A stretch of DNA of 64,000 nt from Bog-756 sp963734395 (GTDB lineage Bacteria > Actinomycetota > Acidimicrobiia > Acidimicrobiales > RAAP-2). The notes beneath the pieces were generated by a model. It did not search any database and was not told the origin of the DNA. It worked only from the letters and a program-made list of their open reading frames with translations. Position 1 is the stretch's first letter. Each line of letters begins with the position of its first letter. Position numbers and translations under genes: made by a program. Shown piece by piece: positions 53,685 to 62,293 of the stretch. Location: positions 1 through 64,000 of the forward strand of contig CAVTGY010000001.1 of the NCBI GenBank assembly GCA_963734395.1. Reading direction: 5' to 3'.

Positions 53685-54299
53685 TCATCTCTGGTTATGA
53701 ACAGACGACGTCTGTTCGCCGAACGCCACTGCACGGAGGATTAGTCCGCGTCCGGAACGAAACGTCTGCATCTGAGAGCTGATCGCTGAGAACTCGCGCT
53801 CTGCGAGAAGGCTCGACACCCTTTCGATCCACTCTGGAACCGGCGACACTTTCTCGATGGCCCAGGCATGAGTGATGGTGACAAGCGAGCCGCCGGGCCG
53901 GATGACTCGGGCGACTTCACCAACGGCCGCATCGAGCGGTCGCCAGAATTGGGTGCTGTTCGCCGCGATGATCCCGTCGAAGGTGTCGTCAGGCCACGGG
54001 ATCGCCTCGACGCTGGCGTTGCGAAGCACGACATGGCCGGAGTCAATCCTCCGGCGGTTTCGCCGCCGGGCAAGGTCATTCATGGTGGCCGAGGGGTCGA
54101 TACCGGCGACCAATCCAACAGAGAGCACCTCGGCTAATAACTCGATACCGATTCCGGGCCCAAATCCAATGGATAGAACGCTGTCGCTGGGCGAAGGATT
54201 CAGCTCGGCGACCGCGGTCTGTTCCATGTCGCGGTTCAACCGGGCCATGACGGGGCCGGATAACCGCCCGACGAACCCCTCGAAGTCGGAGATTGTCAT
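53685..54299 (-). CDS. Class I SAM-dependent methyltransferase
   Basis: 204 residues from the ATG at 54299. The SAM motif is SVLSIGFGPGIGIELLAEVL and the acidic residue follows in VAGIDPSATMNDLARRR; later motifs are IPWPDDTFDGIIAANSTQFW and VIRPGGSLVTITHAW. This is the UbiE/COQ5-like small-molecule type. It is the last gene of a three-gene operon with a VOC protein and a cupin, starting 8 bases after the VOC stop. The substrate is unknown. Confidence 0.87.
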   Translation of the reverse strand: MTISDFEGFVGRLSGPVMARLNRDMEQTAVAELNPSPSDSVLSIGFGPGIGIELLAEVLSVGLVAGIDPSATMNDLARRRNRRRIDSGHVVLRNASVEAIPWPDDTFDGIIAANSTQFWRPLDAAVGEVARVIRPGGSLVTITHAWAIEKVSPVPEWIERVSSLLAEREFSAISSQMQTFRSGRGLILRAVAFGEQTSSVHNQR

Positions 54300-54307
54300 C
54301 CCAACTG

Positions 54308-54727
54308 TCACGGTTGGTTCGGGGCGAAGAAACGAACAGCGTTGCCGTCCGGATCGGGGATCTCGAACCATCGGCCGTAGCTCCATGAAACGACAGGCCC
54401 CGGTTGTCGCCCGGCATTCTCGAGCTGCTCACGAAACGCATCGAGATCATCGGCATGGACACTTATGGCGACATGATGTAGCCCGAGCCCATCTCCAGCA
54501 CGACCGTCGACCTCCAAGGCCGGATCGTGGTGGAGACCGACCATCAGAAGGGACTCTGTATGGATCATGTAACTGAAGCGCTCGATGGCATCGACCGCAC
54601 AGGTGTCGACGTTGGTGACCATTGGAGCCAGGTCCAGGACGTCGGCGTACCAGTCCACCGAGCGCTCAAGGTCCGCCACACGAAGCGACACCCAGGCATA
54701 GCCGCGGGGAATGACGGTCGGATTCAT
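54308..54727 (-). CDS. VOC-family protein
   Basis: 139 residues. Two half-modules: AWVSLRVADLERSVDWYADVLDLAPMV and LHHVAISVHADDLDAFREQLENAGRQPG, ending EIPDPDGNAVRFFAPNQ with the typical DPDGN turn. The His and Glu positions of a metal site are partly present (LHH, EIPD). It overlaps the cupin stop by four bases (ATGA). It could be a small-molecule isomerase, dioxygenase-like or binding protein. Confidence 0.85.
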   Translation of the reverse strand: MNPTVIPRGYAWVSLRVADLERSVDWYADVLDLAPMVTNVDTCAVDAIERFSYMIHTESLLMVGLHHDPALEVDGRAGDGLGLHHVAISVHADDLDAFREQLENAGRQPGPVVSWSYGRWFEIPDPDGNAVRFFAPNQP

Positions 54728-55242
54728 GCCGCGGCCTTTGATCCCTGAGGCACGAGCGGTTCCGCCAGTCCGAGCGGGTAGGCATCGCCGCTCAGTGGGT
54801 CGTAGACGGTCTTGGCCGCCTTCAGGAAATCACCGCCATAGACGTGGAGCACGATGTTCGGCTCCGACCAACAGTTGAATACCGCGTGGATCCCATCGGC
54901 GTCGAGAGTGTGCACCTCGCCCGTAGCGAGCCGTCGCTGCCCGCACTCGGTCAGTTGGCCATCCTTCACCTCGTACACGCGCGAGCCCTCCTGGCCGCGG
55001 AGACAGGCGACAACCGCCCAGAGCCCGTGGTTGTGTGGGGCGGATCCGGTGCCAGGGGCGCCAGCGGTGGCGAAGACCGTCAGGCTGGGATCAGCAAGGA
55101 AGTACCACGGCGCCTGCTGAGATGTGATCGCAGTGAGGAGGCCGCCGGGCTCGCTCACCGCGGCGACGGTCAGCGAGAGGGCTGCATCTGCGTCGCCACT
55201 ACAGGCACGAAGCTCGGTGATGAGGTCATTGAGTCGATCCAT
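54724..55242 (-). CDS. Cysteine-dioxygenase-like cupin
   Basis: 172 residues from the ATG at 55242 (TTG at 55254 also opens the frame). The cupin metal motif is GSAPHNHGLWAVVACLRGQEGSRVYEV (HxH), with a third His in DADGIHAVFNCW. This is the CDO-type beta-barrel of predicted thiol dioxygenases and related ‘double-stranded beta-helix’ enzymes. It probably oxidises a small thiol or a related compound with Fe(II). It heads the cupin-VOC-methyltransferase operon and faces the MerR gene across a 20-bp palindrome. Confidence 0.8.
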   Translation of the reverse strand: MDRLNDLITELRACSGDADAALSLTVAAVSEPGGLLTAITSQQAPWYFLADPSLTVFATAGAPGTGSAPHNHGLWAVVACLRGQEGSRVYEVKDGQLTECGQRRLATGEVHTLDADGIHAVFNCWSEPNIVLHVYGGDFLKAAKTVYDPLSGDAYPLGLAEPLVPQGSKAAA

Positions 55243-55256
55243 AGCCGCATCCAACC

Positions 55257-55276
55257 ACTTGAAGTAGACTTCAAGT
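55257..55276. promoter_or_regulatory. MerR-type operator between divergent operons
   Basis: ACTTGAAGT-AG-ACTTCAAGT: perfect 9-base arms with a 2-base centre, 20 bp in total, filling almost the whole gap between the two start codons. On the minus strand TTGACT (55278-55273) and TTGGAT 19 bases further on form a -35/-10 pair with the long 19-base spacer typical of MerR-controlled promoters. Transcription of the cupin operon would be nearly leaderless. Confidence 0.75.
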
Positions 55277-55278
55277 CA

Positions 55279-55633
55279 ATGGGTAATCTGCTCGATATCG
55301 GAGAGGTGGCCTCCCGGTCAGGCATGGCGGCCTCAACACTCCGGTACTACGAACGCGAAGGGAATCGTTGCCAGCGCCGACCGCAACGGCCTGCGCCGCC
55401 AGTACGCGGTCGAGGTACTCGACACCCTCGCCATAGTGGCCATGTGCCAGCGAGCTGGCTTCACGCTCGCCGAGATCAAGACGTTGCTCGCGACCGGCGG
55501 AGACCGGGCTTGGAAGGAACTCGCTGCTCGGAAGCGGGACGAGCTGCGTGATCAGATCAGACACATGACGACAATCGCCGACCAACTAGACCACGCCCTG
55601 AGGCTGCCCGAGCCCCAACGTGTTCGACTGTGA
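55279..55633 (+). pseudogene. MerR-family regulator, one frameshift
   Basis: From the ATG at 55279: LLDIGEVASRSGMAASTLRYYEREG, the MerR winged helix (TLRYYE). One net +1 slip near 55366 moves to the frame IVASADRNGLRRQYAVEVLDTLAIVAMCQRAGFTLAEIKTLLATGGDRAWKELAARKRDELRDQI, the second wing and the dimer coiled coil, ending at 55633. Rejoined, it is ~117 residues. A single Cys (AMCQRAGF) lies before the dimer helix, so redox or metal sensing is possible but weakly supported. The palindrome upstream is its probable binding site. Confidence 0.82.
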
Positions 55634-56167
55634 GCATTTCCAGGCCGCTCTTCACCAAGCCTTGCCTGTCACCAGAGGTAAGACGGGAGCGGCCACAGAG
55701 TGAACCTCGCCGGAGCGGACGTGCGAGTCAGCCGGTTGTCCCGCAAGCGGATCGGTGACCGGGGCACCGGGTGAACGTGAACAGGACAAACGGGCAGGGC
55801 AGAACCGGGAGTGTCCGTATGACCCGCCCGTTGACAATTTCGGGACCCCGGGCGTCAACCGGGACAGTCAACAAGCTCGTTCTTGCGTCCCGCCCGTGAA
55901 CGCCGCCAAGAGGTTGAGTAGTGCAACTGCATGGTGCTGCACAGGGCATGCCCTATGCAGCCGCGGGTCGACCTAAGACTCAACCGCTAAACCGCAGCGT
56001 GAGGGCAGCGTGCGCTGCGCCACCCTGCATAGGGCTGCATAGGGCACTGCTGAGTAGGTCCCAATAAAAAGCCCCGAGAAACGGCAATTCCGCACACTTG
56101 TCCGAACGCGAAAACGCTGGCCAGGCGCCTGTGCCCTATGCACGAGACGCGCCGACCAGCGATTCGA
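55634..56167. other. Gene-free region with TGCATAGGGC repeats
   Basis: No coding gene is supported in these 534 bases. The word TGCATAGGGC occurs four times: 56026-56035 and 56036-56045 in direct tandem, and in inverted orientation at 55950-55959 and 56132-56141. The first inverted copy is inside the small palindrome AGGGCATGCCCT. The 8-base inverted repeat GGTTGAGT (55912-55919) / ACTCAACC (55978-55985) encloses the first copy. The function is unknown; it ends right at the initiator tRNA. Confidence 0.55.
55950..56141. repeat. Four copies of TGCATAGGGC (two direct, two inverted)
   Basis: Copies: 55950-55959 (minus), 56026-56035 (plus), 56036-56045 (plus), 56132-56141 (minus). They flank and precede the initiator tRNA gene. 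The spacing (~77-96 bases) is not regular. They could be protein-binding sites or leftovers of a repeat family; no other copy was noticed in the window. Confidence 0.55.
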
Positions 56168-56244
<77 letters not shown>

Positions 56245-56333
56245 TCGCAGTCCGAGAATCTATCACCTCGGCACCCGGAACTGTTCAGCACCGGGCGACA
56301 CCGAAGCGACCTTCTGGCGAAGGCCGACGGTCA

Positions 56334-59240
56334 TCATGGGGTGGTCGTCGTTGTGGTTGTGGTTGTGGTGGTCGTGGGGAGCGTGCCGCCGGTCAGCTGT
56401 TGAACCTCTTGAAGATCGGACTCGAGATCATTGATATCAGATTGGTAGGCAGCCAGATTGCCCGCCTTGAGGTCGGTTTGGGACTGCTGGTACGAGGTTT
56501 GCGCTTGATCGAGCAATGCCCGGACCTGTGGGGAAAGTGATCCGGTCGTACCAGACCCTCCGGTGGTGGTGGATACCGGGGCCTGGAACAGCTGGGAAAG
56601 TGCCGAGGACAGGGTCGGTCCGATTTGCGCCGGGAGGTTCCCGTATACGGCGATCACCTGTTGCAGCTCCGGTATGGCATTCCGCGACGACTCGACGTAG
56701 AGCGGCTGAATGTAGAGCAAGGAATTGGCGACCGGAATCATCAATACATTGCCCAGCAGAACGAAAGATCCATTTTGGTTGAGGAGAGATACCTTCTGAG
56801 AGACGGCAGCGGTGGCGTCGATCTTCGCCGCCACGATGGCGGGCCCGTTGACCGGGTTGTTGCGCGGCGTCACGAACATCTGCAATTTGCCGTAGTCACC
56901 CGGGTCTGATCCTGCGATCATGAATCCGGACAGCGTTTGGATCTGGCTCTGCCCCGATATGGGCACGAAGGCATCGAGGAGGGTGAAGGATTGCTGGGAC
57001 TGCCCGGGTACCCGCATCTCCTGATAGATGGGCGCCATGCGGACAAGCTGACCGGTGGACACCTCCTGGCCCTGGGCGTTGGTAGTCAGTACGGTCTGCA
57101 ACGCTTGTGACGGAGAGCCCGAGCCGGGCGAGGGCGACAGCGTCCAGGCGTCGGCGGCACTGTAGAAACTCGACGCCGACTGAATGTGATATTTCCCGTA
57201 CATCGCGGCCTGCACAGTGAAGATGTCTTCGGGATACCGCAAGTGGGCCCTGAGCTCGGAGCTCATCTTCGAAGCAGGGGTGAACATCCCGGGGAAGGCC
57301 TTCTCGTAGGTCTGAATGAGCGGATCGGAAGGATCCATGACGTAGAAGGTCATCTTGCCGGTGTAGGCGTTGATGAGAACCTTCACCGAGTTACGCACGT
57401 AGTTGAAATTCTGATTGAGACCGCTGCCGCTCGGAAGTGCGCTGGTGTCTGCGTTCTGCGCGTAGGGATAGTTGTCCGTGGTGGTGTACGCGTCCTGCAC
57501 CCAGTCGATCTGACCATCGAGGAGGACGGGATAGGGATCGGCATCGAGGCTCAGGAAGGGAGCCGCCTTGGACACCCGGGCCTGCACGCCACGGTCGAAC
57601 ATCAGCCGAGAGTTATCGGTGATCTGGTTGGAAATCAACAGGTTGTAGTCGTTGAAACGAATAGCGAACATCGCCTGGTTGAAGAAGTTCGACAGCCGGA
57701 CGCCCCCGTCACCCTTGTAGTGGGTCTCCACGTTGGTCCCGTTGGTCAGCTGGTAGTCGATCTCGGGCTGTTCGGTGTTGGCCACCACATAGCCCGAGTT
57801 GTTGAGACCGAAGTAGACAGACGGCTGCGTGACCGTGGGCAGCCCGCTCGTCGAAACCGGGGGCACACCACCCACTGCGAATTGGGGATCGCCGTTGACG
57901 GTTGCGGTGTTGGTAGGCGAGATGACCATTCCGTATCCGTGGGTGTACTGCAGGGTGGTATTCACCCAAGAGGACGAGGGCAGATCGTTGTCATTGATCT
58001 CGCGCACACCCACGATGACAGGGGTCTCGACTCCGTTCACGTCGTAACGGTCTATCGCCAGACTGTTGAACTGGTACTGGGTGCGGATGTCCTGGAGCTT
58101 GTCGAAGGTCGGCCCGGTCTGGGTCGGGTCCCACAACCGAACATTGGCCAGGGTGTCACTGTTGGCGGTGAGCTCCGATGCGGTCAGGGAAGACGAGGCC
58201 GGGTACTGCGTGCTGGTGACATTGTTGATTCCCAAGGCCGTGCGGGTGGCGTCGATGTTGCGCTGGATGTAGGGCCGTTCCAGCGTGTTCTGTGCCGGAT
58301 TCACCTTCAGCGCCTGAACGGCGGCCGGGTAGATGGTTCCAGCAGTCAGCGCCACCAGGAACCACAGCCCCACTCCCAGTATGGGGAGTGCCCACCCTTG
58401 GCGACGGATGTTGTAGATCAACAGGATGGCGGCGGCGAGGGAAACCAGGATGAGCAGTTCGAGAGCGGGCAGCCGCGCGTGCACGTCGGTATAGCTGGCT
58501 CCCTGCACGTACCCGTTGGAAGAGAGGTCGAGGCTGAACCGGGCCAGGTAGTAGCCGACAGCCTTGACCAGAGCCAACAGCCCCAGGATGACCGAGATGT
58601 GTGCCTTCACCGCAGGGCGTACACGAGGACGCGAACCCTGCACCCGGATGCCGCCATTCAGGTAGTGGCTGAGCAGCGTGACCAGGAGCACCACGAACAG
58701 GGCCACCAGGGTCCAGTGGACCAGGAACTGCTCGAAGGGGAGGGTCATCACGAAGTAGGCCACGTTGCGGTGGAACTGCGGATCTGTGGCATCAAACGGC
58801 GTGCTGTTGTTGAAGAGGATCCAGTTTTGCCACTGCCCGACCGCCCGAGACCCGATGATGAGGGAGAGGACAACCACCACAACGACTCGAAGCCAACGGG
58901 AGTAGGGCCCGATCACCTCTTGGTACCTCTTGACGAACTCGTCTTCGGCGTCGAGAGAGGGGCCTTTCGGTGCGAGGCGCTCGGCGACGATGAGGCTGGC
59001 CAGCAGCAATACGGCGAAGATCACGGCGAAGGTCACCAACAGCCCGGCCTTGATCTCGAACAGCTTGAGCCAGACCGAATGCAGCGAGACCGAGCTGAAC
59101 CACAGGGCATCGGTGTAGAAGACGGCGAAGGTACGCAAGAAGGCGATGAGGAGGATCAAGATGACCACGCCGGCGATGATCCAGCCTCGACGGCGCGACA
59201 TCAGACGCGGGATTTGAGGCAGGTCACTCGGGGATCGCAC
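56334..59240 (-). CDS. UPF0182-family large membrane protein
   Basis: 968 residues. Seven or so N-terminal spans (GWIIAGVVILILLIAFL, LVTFAVIFAVLLLASLIV, VVVVVLSLIIGSRAVG and others) are followed by a long extracellular domain, then a Gln/Asp-rich helix (QTSYQQSQTDLKAG..YQSDINDLESDLQEV) and a Thr-repeat tail. The family (Rv3193c-like) is conserved in actinobacteria next to the YlbL-type protease; its role is not established. The stop of the DivIVA/MuF-like gene is 9 bases upstream, so they are cotranscribed. An ATG 13 codons in is an alternative start. Confidence 0.92.
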   Translation of the reverse strand: MRSPSDLPQIPRLMSRRRGWIIAGVVILILLIAFLRTFAVFYTDALWFSSVSLHSVWLKLFEIKAGLLVTFAVIFAVLLLASLIVAERLAPKGPSLDAEDEFVKRYQEVIGPYSRWLRVVVVVVLSLIIGSRAVGQWQNWILFNNSTPFDATDPQFHRNVAYFVMTLPFEQFLVHWTLVALFVVLLVTLLSHYLNGGIRVQGSRPRVRPAVKAHISVILGLLALVKAVGYYLARFSLDLSSNGYVQGASYTDVHARLPALELLILVSLAAAILLIYNIRRQGWALPILGVGLWFLVALTAGTIYPAAVQALKVNPAQNTLERPYIQRNIDATRTALGINNVTSTQYPASSSLTASELTANSDTLANVRLWDPTQTGPTFDKLQDIRTQYQFNSLAIDRYDVNGVETPVIVGVREINDNDLPSSSWVNTTLQYTHGYGMVISPTNTATVNGDPQFAVGGVPPVSTSGLPTVTQPSVYFGLNNSGYVVANTEQPEIDYQLTNGTNVETHYKGDGGVRLSNFFNQAMFAIRFNDYNLLISNQITDNSRLMFDRGVQARVSKAAPFLSLDADPYPVLLDGQIDWVQDAYTTTDNYPYAQNADTSALPSGSGLNQNFNYVRNSVKVLINAYTGKMTFYVMDPSDPLIQTYEKAFPGMFTPASKMSSELRAHLRYPEDIFTVQAAMYGKYHIQSASSFYSAADAWTLSPSPGSGSPSQALQTVLTTNAQGQEVSTGQLVRMAPIYQEMRVPGQSQQSFTLLDAFVPISGQSQIQTLSGFMIAGSDPGDYGKLQMFVTPRNNPVNGPAIVAAKIDATAAVSQKVSLLNQNGSFVLLGNVLMIPVANSLLYIQPLYVESSRNAIPELQQVIAVYGNLPAQIGPTLSSALSQLFQAPVSTTTGGSGTTGSLSPQVRALLDQAQTSYQQSQTDLKAGNLAAYQSDINDLESDLQEVQQLTGGTLPTTTTTTTTTTTTP

Positions 59241-59249
59241 GGCTGCAGC

Positions 59250-61022
59250 CTAGGTGGTGGTTCGAGCCAAAAGGCATCGACACGCGGGGTGCGCCGGCGG
59301 ATGCAGATGTCCTGTTGGAAACTCCTCGCCTGGCCGCTGGGATCCGCTAAGCCCGTTGTCCTCGCAATCGGGGCAGGGGGCGTCCCCCGAGCCCACGACC
59401 GCCACCCATCGCAGTTGCCCTGCTGACTCCCCCTCGATGGCCGCCATGGTGCCGGCGGAGAACGCCGCCACCACGTGATCGCCGGCAAGGCGCTCGATTC
59501 GCTCGCCCTTCCACTCGCGGAAGGCAGACCCGACGTGCTCGACCACCACTGCTTCCTCAGCCTCGTCCAACCCCCCGTCGTCGGCGGTAAGCCGTCTGCG
59601 CAACGGGCCAACCACCGCCTCGGCCAACTCATGGGAGATTCTCACCAGAACATCCTGGCGGGGACCAGGCACGGCACCGGCGTCGGCAAACGCGACACCT
59701 GCCTCCGCGGCCTGCTCCAACGTCGGGAGGGCGGCGGTGGCGTACGAATCAACATGCTCGACCTCTTCGGGGAGCAGCTTGACCGACCATTTGGCGCCCT
59801 GTGACCGGAGTCCGTCGAGCAATTCGTTCTGATTGTCCTGCATGGTCCTCTTGAGACGACGGGACAGCGCTGTCACGATCGGTGCAATGAGTTGGTCACG
59901 GCGCACTGCATCGAGGTCGGCGTCGTCGGGTGGCTGGTCGGATTCCTCATCACCCTGCTCGGTTGGGTTGGAGCCCTGGTCCGAGACGACCGGTTCCTCA
60001 GCGTCGACCTCGGCCGGTGCGGCCTCCTCGGGGACCGGATCCTCGGATTGGCCGTCGGCCGGTTCGCGGGCGGCACGGATCTTGGCGAACAGGGCGTCCA
60101 CCGGTGACTCGTCATCCCCAGAAGGCGCGGGTGCACCCACCTGCGGTGTCCCTTCCGGATCGGTGTCCCGAACCTCGGCGCCTTCAACCCCATCTTCGGG
60201 TCCGCCTTCGGACTCCTCGGCGAGCAACAGCGCAGCCATCTCCTCGGGCGTGCCCTCTTCGGTTCGTGTCGCCGCCACCCGTCCGGCAGCTTCAGCCGCC
60301 AGCCGGGCGTTGTCCTCGGCGGCGAACAGGTCCTCGGCGATGGCGTCTATGGAGCGACGGACGTCCTGGACCGTCTCGGTCAGGCGCTCGCGACCGGCGC
60401 GCAATTGTTCGATCTGAGCATGGAGCACCTTGCGGCGTCGGGCAAGGTCAGCCAGCACCCGGGTCCGTAGCCCCTGCGCCTCCTCGACCATCGCCCGGCA
60501 CTGTTCACGGGCCTGGGCGAGTAGCTCGTCGGCCTCGCTACGCGCCGCTTCGAGTCCCGCCACGATCTGGTGGTTGGTCCGCTCGCGCAGCTCGGCCGCG
60601 GCGGCTTCGCTCTTTTCGGCTTGTTCGGCCAGCCAGGATTCGTTGTCAGCGCGGCCCTGCTCAGCCTGTTGGTTGGCCTCGGCCAGGCAGTGTTCGGCCT
60701 CTGCCTTCGCCTTGGCGGTCATCTCCGCGGCTACCTCGTGAGCGCTGTGCAGCACACGGGCCGTCTCGGTGCCCACCGCCGCGGTGAGCGTTGCCTCGTC
60801 GAGCACGGGATTGGCCGCCCGGTGCTCGGCATCGGCCAGCTCCGAAAGGAGCTCATGCTCCCGTTCGGCGATTGTCCGGAGACCCATGGCGATCGACTCG
60901 AGGTAGGCACGCACCTCGCCGGGGTCGAATCCCCGGCGCACCGAGCCGAAGGTGTGCCGGGCGACATCGTCGGGTACCAGATGGGAAGAGGAGGTGATGG
61001 ACCTCAGTCGTTCCTCGGGCAT
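59250..61022 (-). CDS. DivIVA-domain coiled-coil protein with MuF-like C-terminal zinc-type domain
   Basis: 590 residues. Residues ~1-60 have the DivIVA N-terminal shape (VARHTFGSVRRGFDPGEVRAYLESIA), which binds curved membrane. Residues ~60-250 are a long Ala/Glu-rich coiled coil, and ~250-360 an acidic Pro-rich linker. The last ~200 residues differ completely: helices (IAPIVTALSRRLKRTM, EEAVVVEHVGSAFREWKGERIERLAGDHVVAAF) and the ending WVAVVGSGDAPCPDCEDN...FPTGHLHPPAHPACRCLL. That CPxC...HP.CRC pattern closely resembles the MuF/SPP1-gp7 phage minor-head family. It sits between two genes that are usually neighbours (YlbL-like and UPF0182). The function is unknown. Confidence 0.75.
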   Translation of the reverse strand: MPEERLRSITSSSHLVPDDVARHTFGSVRRGFDPGEVRAYLESIAMGLRTIAEREHELLSELADAEHRAANPVLDEATLTAAVGTETARVLHSAHEVAAEMTAKAKAEAEHCLAEANQQAEQGRADNESWLAEQAEKSEAAAAELRERTNHQIVAGLEAARSEADELLAQAREQCRAMVEEAQGLRTRVLADLARRRKVLHAQIEQLRAGRERLTETVQDVRRSIDAIAEDLFAAEDNARLAAEAAGRVAATRTEEGTPEEMAALLLAEESEGGPEDGVEGAEVRDTDPEGTPQVGAPAPSGDDESPVDALFAKIRAAREPADGQSEDPVPEEAAPAEVDAEEPVVSDQGSNPTEQGDEESDQPPDDADLDAVRRDQLIAPIVTALSRRLKRTMQDNQNELLDGLRSQGAKWSVKLLPEEVEHVDSYATAALPTLEQAAEAGVAFADAGAVPGPRQDVLVRISHELAEAVVGPLRRRLTADDGGLDEAEEAVVVEHVGSAFREWKGERIERLAGDHVVAAFSAGTMAAIEGESAGQLRWVAVVGSGDAPCPDCEDNGLSGSQRPGEEFPTGHLHPPAHPACRCLLARTTT

Positions 61023-61084
61023 GAGCCAGAGCCTACGACCGTCGGTCCTCGAAACCGTTCATCCTGAGCTTGCCACCGGGGCCG

Positions 61085-62284
61085 TTATGGCTTGCCCGGC
61101 CGCGGCGGCACCGATCCCCCATGAGCAGCAAGAACGGCCAGTGCCTGGTTCAGTGTGGAGACGGCGTAGACGTGGAGTCCGGGCCGATCCTTGGACATCG
61201 CCGCCTGGTACTCCTGGGGCGGGACCAGGAAGATGGAGGCGCCGGCGTTCTCCACGGCCACGGTCTTCTGCGGCACGCCCCCGACATCGCCGACGTCGCC
61301 GCTGCTGTCGATGGTGCCGGTAGCCGCCACGGTGTGTCCGCCGGTCACCGAGCCACTGGTCAGTGCGTCGATCACGCCCAGGGTCATCGCCAATCCCGCC
61401 GACGGACCGCCGATATTGGTCACATCGATGTTGACCGGAAACGGGTAGGCAAAATCGACTTGTGTCTCGGGCTCGATCCCGAGGGTGAGGCGAGCCGTTT
61501 GACCTCCACCCAGGTCGACCACGGTGCTCTTGAGGGTCACCGGCACCGACGCTGGAGGACCGTTGCCTCCCTTCAGCACGGTGAAGGTCACGCTCTGCCC
61601 CGAGTGATAGTGGGACAGTGTCGTGGTCAAGCCGAGGGCCGTCGAAATCACCGTTCCGTCGACGGCTGTGATGACGTCGCCCACGTTGAGAACGGGGTAG
61701 GCGGGCGTGCCGGGGAAGGTGCCGGCGATCACAGCTCCTGCGTTGGTGGCGGTCACCGGGTAGCCGAGTTGCCGAAGCGCCGCAGTCTTGGCGTCCGCCT
61801 CGGCCTGGGACATCTCGAGGTTCCCTTGAGCATCAAGCTGGGATGGTGACGTCCCGCCGGTCACTGCCCCCACCGGCTCCAGATCGGTGTCGCTCTGCAG
61901 TTTGTAGACGAACCAGGAAAGCGCGGTGACCCTGCCGATCTCGACGTCGGTCAACAGCACCGGGTGGCTGACCGGGTGGCTCTTGTCCGCGGGGACGGTG
62001 ATGAACTGCTGTACGGACTGGGCCTGGCCGGGCTGCACCGCGTAGTAGTTGAGGTCGACCCGCGAGGCCACGGCGACAGCTACCACCACCACGATGAACA
62101 GCGCCCACAGCCACCGTCGCCGGAATCGGCTTGATGAGGGAGATGTGGCCGTCGCTGCCGAGTGGGTCGGATCGGTGAAGGTCATCGACCGGTCTCCTCG
62201 AGCGAGATCCGATCCATCGACATCCGGACCGTCGGCCACGGGGACGGAGCCGGTGGCTCCCGTGGGAACATCGTTGTCGGACAT
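61085..62284 (-). CDS. PDZ-Lon (S16) membrane serine protease, YlbL-type
   Basis: 399 residues. After a ~50-residue cytosolic part comes one membrane span, WLWALFIVVVVAVAVA, then a PDZ domain (VITAVDGTVISTALGLTTTLSHYHSGQSVTFTVLKGG) and a Lon-type catalytic domain. The catalytic Ser is in TNIGGPSAGLAMTLG and the Lys in VGGVPQKTVAVENAGAS, with TGTIDSSGDVGDVGG between them. Proteases of this type face the outside and are important for envelope maintenance. The next gene starts 62 bases on. It is divergent from the HEAT-repeat gene. Confidence 0.92.
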   Translation of the reverse strand: MSDNDVPTGATGSVPVADGPDVDGSDLARGDRSMTFTDPTHSAATATSPSSSRFRRRWLWALFIVVVVAVAVASRVDLNYYAVQPGQAQSVQQFITVPADKSHPVSHPVLLTDVEIGRVTALSWFVYKLQSDTDLEPVGAVTGGTSPSQLDAQGNLEMSQAEADAKTAALRQLGYPVTATNAGAVIAGTFPGTPAYPVLNVGDVITAVDGTVISTALGLTTTLSHYHSGQSVTFTVLKGGNGPPASVPVTLKSTVVDLGGGQTARLTLGIEPETQVDFAYPFPVNIDVTNIGGPSAGLAMTLGVIDALTSGSVTGGHTVAATGTIDSSGDVGDVGGVPQKTVAVENAGASIFLVPPQEYQAAMSKDRPGLHVYAVSTLNQALAVLAAHGGSVPPRPGKP

Positions 62285-62293
62285 AGTGGTGTG

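Noticed and set aside
55912..55985. A 74-base tRNA-like stretch closed by GGTTGAGT/ACTCAACC
   Set aside because: No anticodon stem or T-arm can be formed; only the closing stem matches.
57186..59426. A 746-residue open frame on the + strand
   Set aside because: It is antisense to the intact UPF0182 gene and has the skewed composition of a high-GC shadow frame with no domain.
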